Shown here piece by piece: positions 6,476 through 6,574 of a stretch of 6,574 nucleotides of DNA. The DNA is from Chloroflexota bacterium (GTDB taxonomy: Bacteria; Chloroflexota; Anaerolineae; Anaerolineales; Anaerolineaceae). Under the pieces are notes generated by a model. That model saw nothing but the letters and a program-made list of their open reading frames with translations. It was not told where the DNA came from and made no database searches. Location of the stretch: positions 1 through 6,574 of the forward strand of contig JAJYJF010000132.1 of NCBI GenBank assembly GCA_021796375.1, given 5' to 3'. Positions within the stretch are counted from its first letter, which is position 1. Each line of letters begins with the position of its first letter. The position numbers and the translations under genes were made by a program.

Positions 6476-6574
6476 TTACTGTCCTTGGTAGCAAAACAAG
6501 AGAACGCCGAAAGAAAGGCCATTGGTCAATTGTCTCTCCAACCAGCGCAGTCCAATCTGAAACAGGCTCAAATC
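6476..6574 (-). pseudogene. Possible C-terminal end of an insertion-sequence transposase (partial)
   Basis: A minus-strand frame enters from the right edge and ends at TAA (plus-strand 6476-6478), giving 32 residues that begin DLSLFQIGLRWLERQL. The string LSLFQIGLRWL is reminiscent of the C-terminal helix of IS4/IS701-type transposases, from memory only. The rest of the gene would lie beyond the window. A competing plus-strand frame (6464-6574, ending in SNLKQAQI) and another open minus-strand frame cover the same bases, so this call is weak. Confidence 0.25.

Larger units (their letters stand above)
6191..6574. other. Region downstream of merA without a convincing intact gene
   Basis: About 384 bp to the right edge. 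I see no strong hairpin with a T-run after merA. Contents are an orphan 59-codon plus-strand frame (6242-6421), a good Shine-Dalgarno followed by an ATG whose frame stops after 11 codons (6456-6491), and a partial minus-strand frame entering from the right edge (6476-6574). The base composition is like that of merA rather than comEC. The mix of short, broken frames suggests decayed mobile or accessory DNA. Confidence 0.5.

Noticed and set aside
6456..6491. ATG with a good GGAGGA ribosome site
   Set aside because: The frame stops after 11 codons. A longer open frame (from 6464) is in another phase and would need a frameshift, so no gene is called.

Overview
The window looks like a chromosomal segment of a GC-rich bacterium carrying a small, AT-richer mercury-resistance cassette. 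Positions 1 to about 4030 are very GC-rich: a hand count of line 3661-3720 gives 48 G/C of 60. Positions from about 4031 to the right edge are much less so: line 4261-4320 gives 24 of 60. The break falls just after the comEC stop codon. The first four gene products would fit a Chloroflexota/Anaerolineae-type genome, but that is an impression from protein style, not a search result.

Layout. (1) Positions 1-59 hold an intrinsic terminator for the leftward gene. (2) Positions 60-593 (minus) encode a cytoplasmic peroxiredoxin/thioredoxin-like protein with a one-cysteine CGWS active site, its own TATAAT box and a strong Shine-Dalgarno. (3) Positions 594-913 are a divergent intergenic region whose main feature is a perfect 24-bp palindrome beside an A8/T8 tract. 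(4) Positions 914-4030 (plus) are a two-gene operon: a membrane methyltransferase of the ICMT/PEMT fold, then a full-length ComEC/Rec2 DNA-uptake channel. The C-terminal metallo-beta-lactamase-fold domain of this ComEC has lost its metal-binding histidines. (5) Positions 4042-6190 (plus) are a mer operon of only two genes. A textbook MerR-type promoter (TTGACA, 19-bp spacer containing a 7-1-7 dyad, TATAAT) drives merR and, through a 17-bp gene overlap, merA. (6) Positions 6191-6574 contain no convincing intact gene. There is an orphan 59-codon reading frame and, on the minus strand, a 32-residue C-terminal stretch reminiscent of an insertion-sequence transposase.

How the genes work together. 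In the mer cassette, Hg(II) bound to MerR would untwist its long-spacer promoter and raise transcription of merR and merA. The HMA domain of MerA would hand Hg(II) to the flavoprotein core, which reduces it to volatile Hg(0) with NADPH. No merT/P/C transporter or merB lyase lies in the window. The ICMT-like gene and comEC are probably co-transcribed, but a shared pathway is not evident. No clearly new system was found. The best leads are the degenerate ComEC nuclease-like domain, the unusual cysteine spacing in MerR, the CueR/GolS-like operator of a mercury operon, and the palindrome/T-tract structure.
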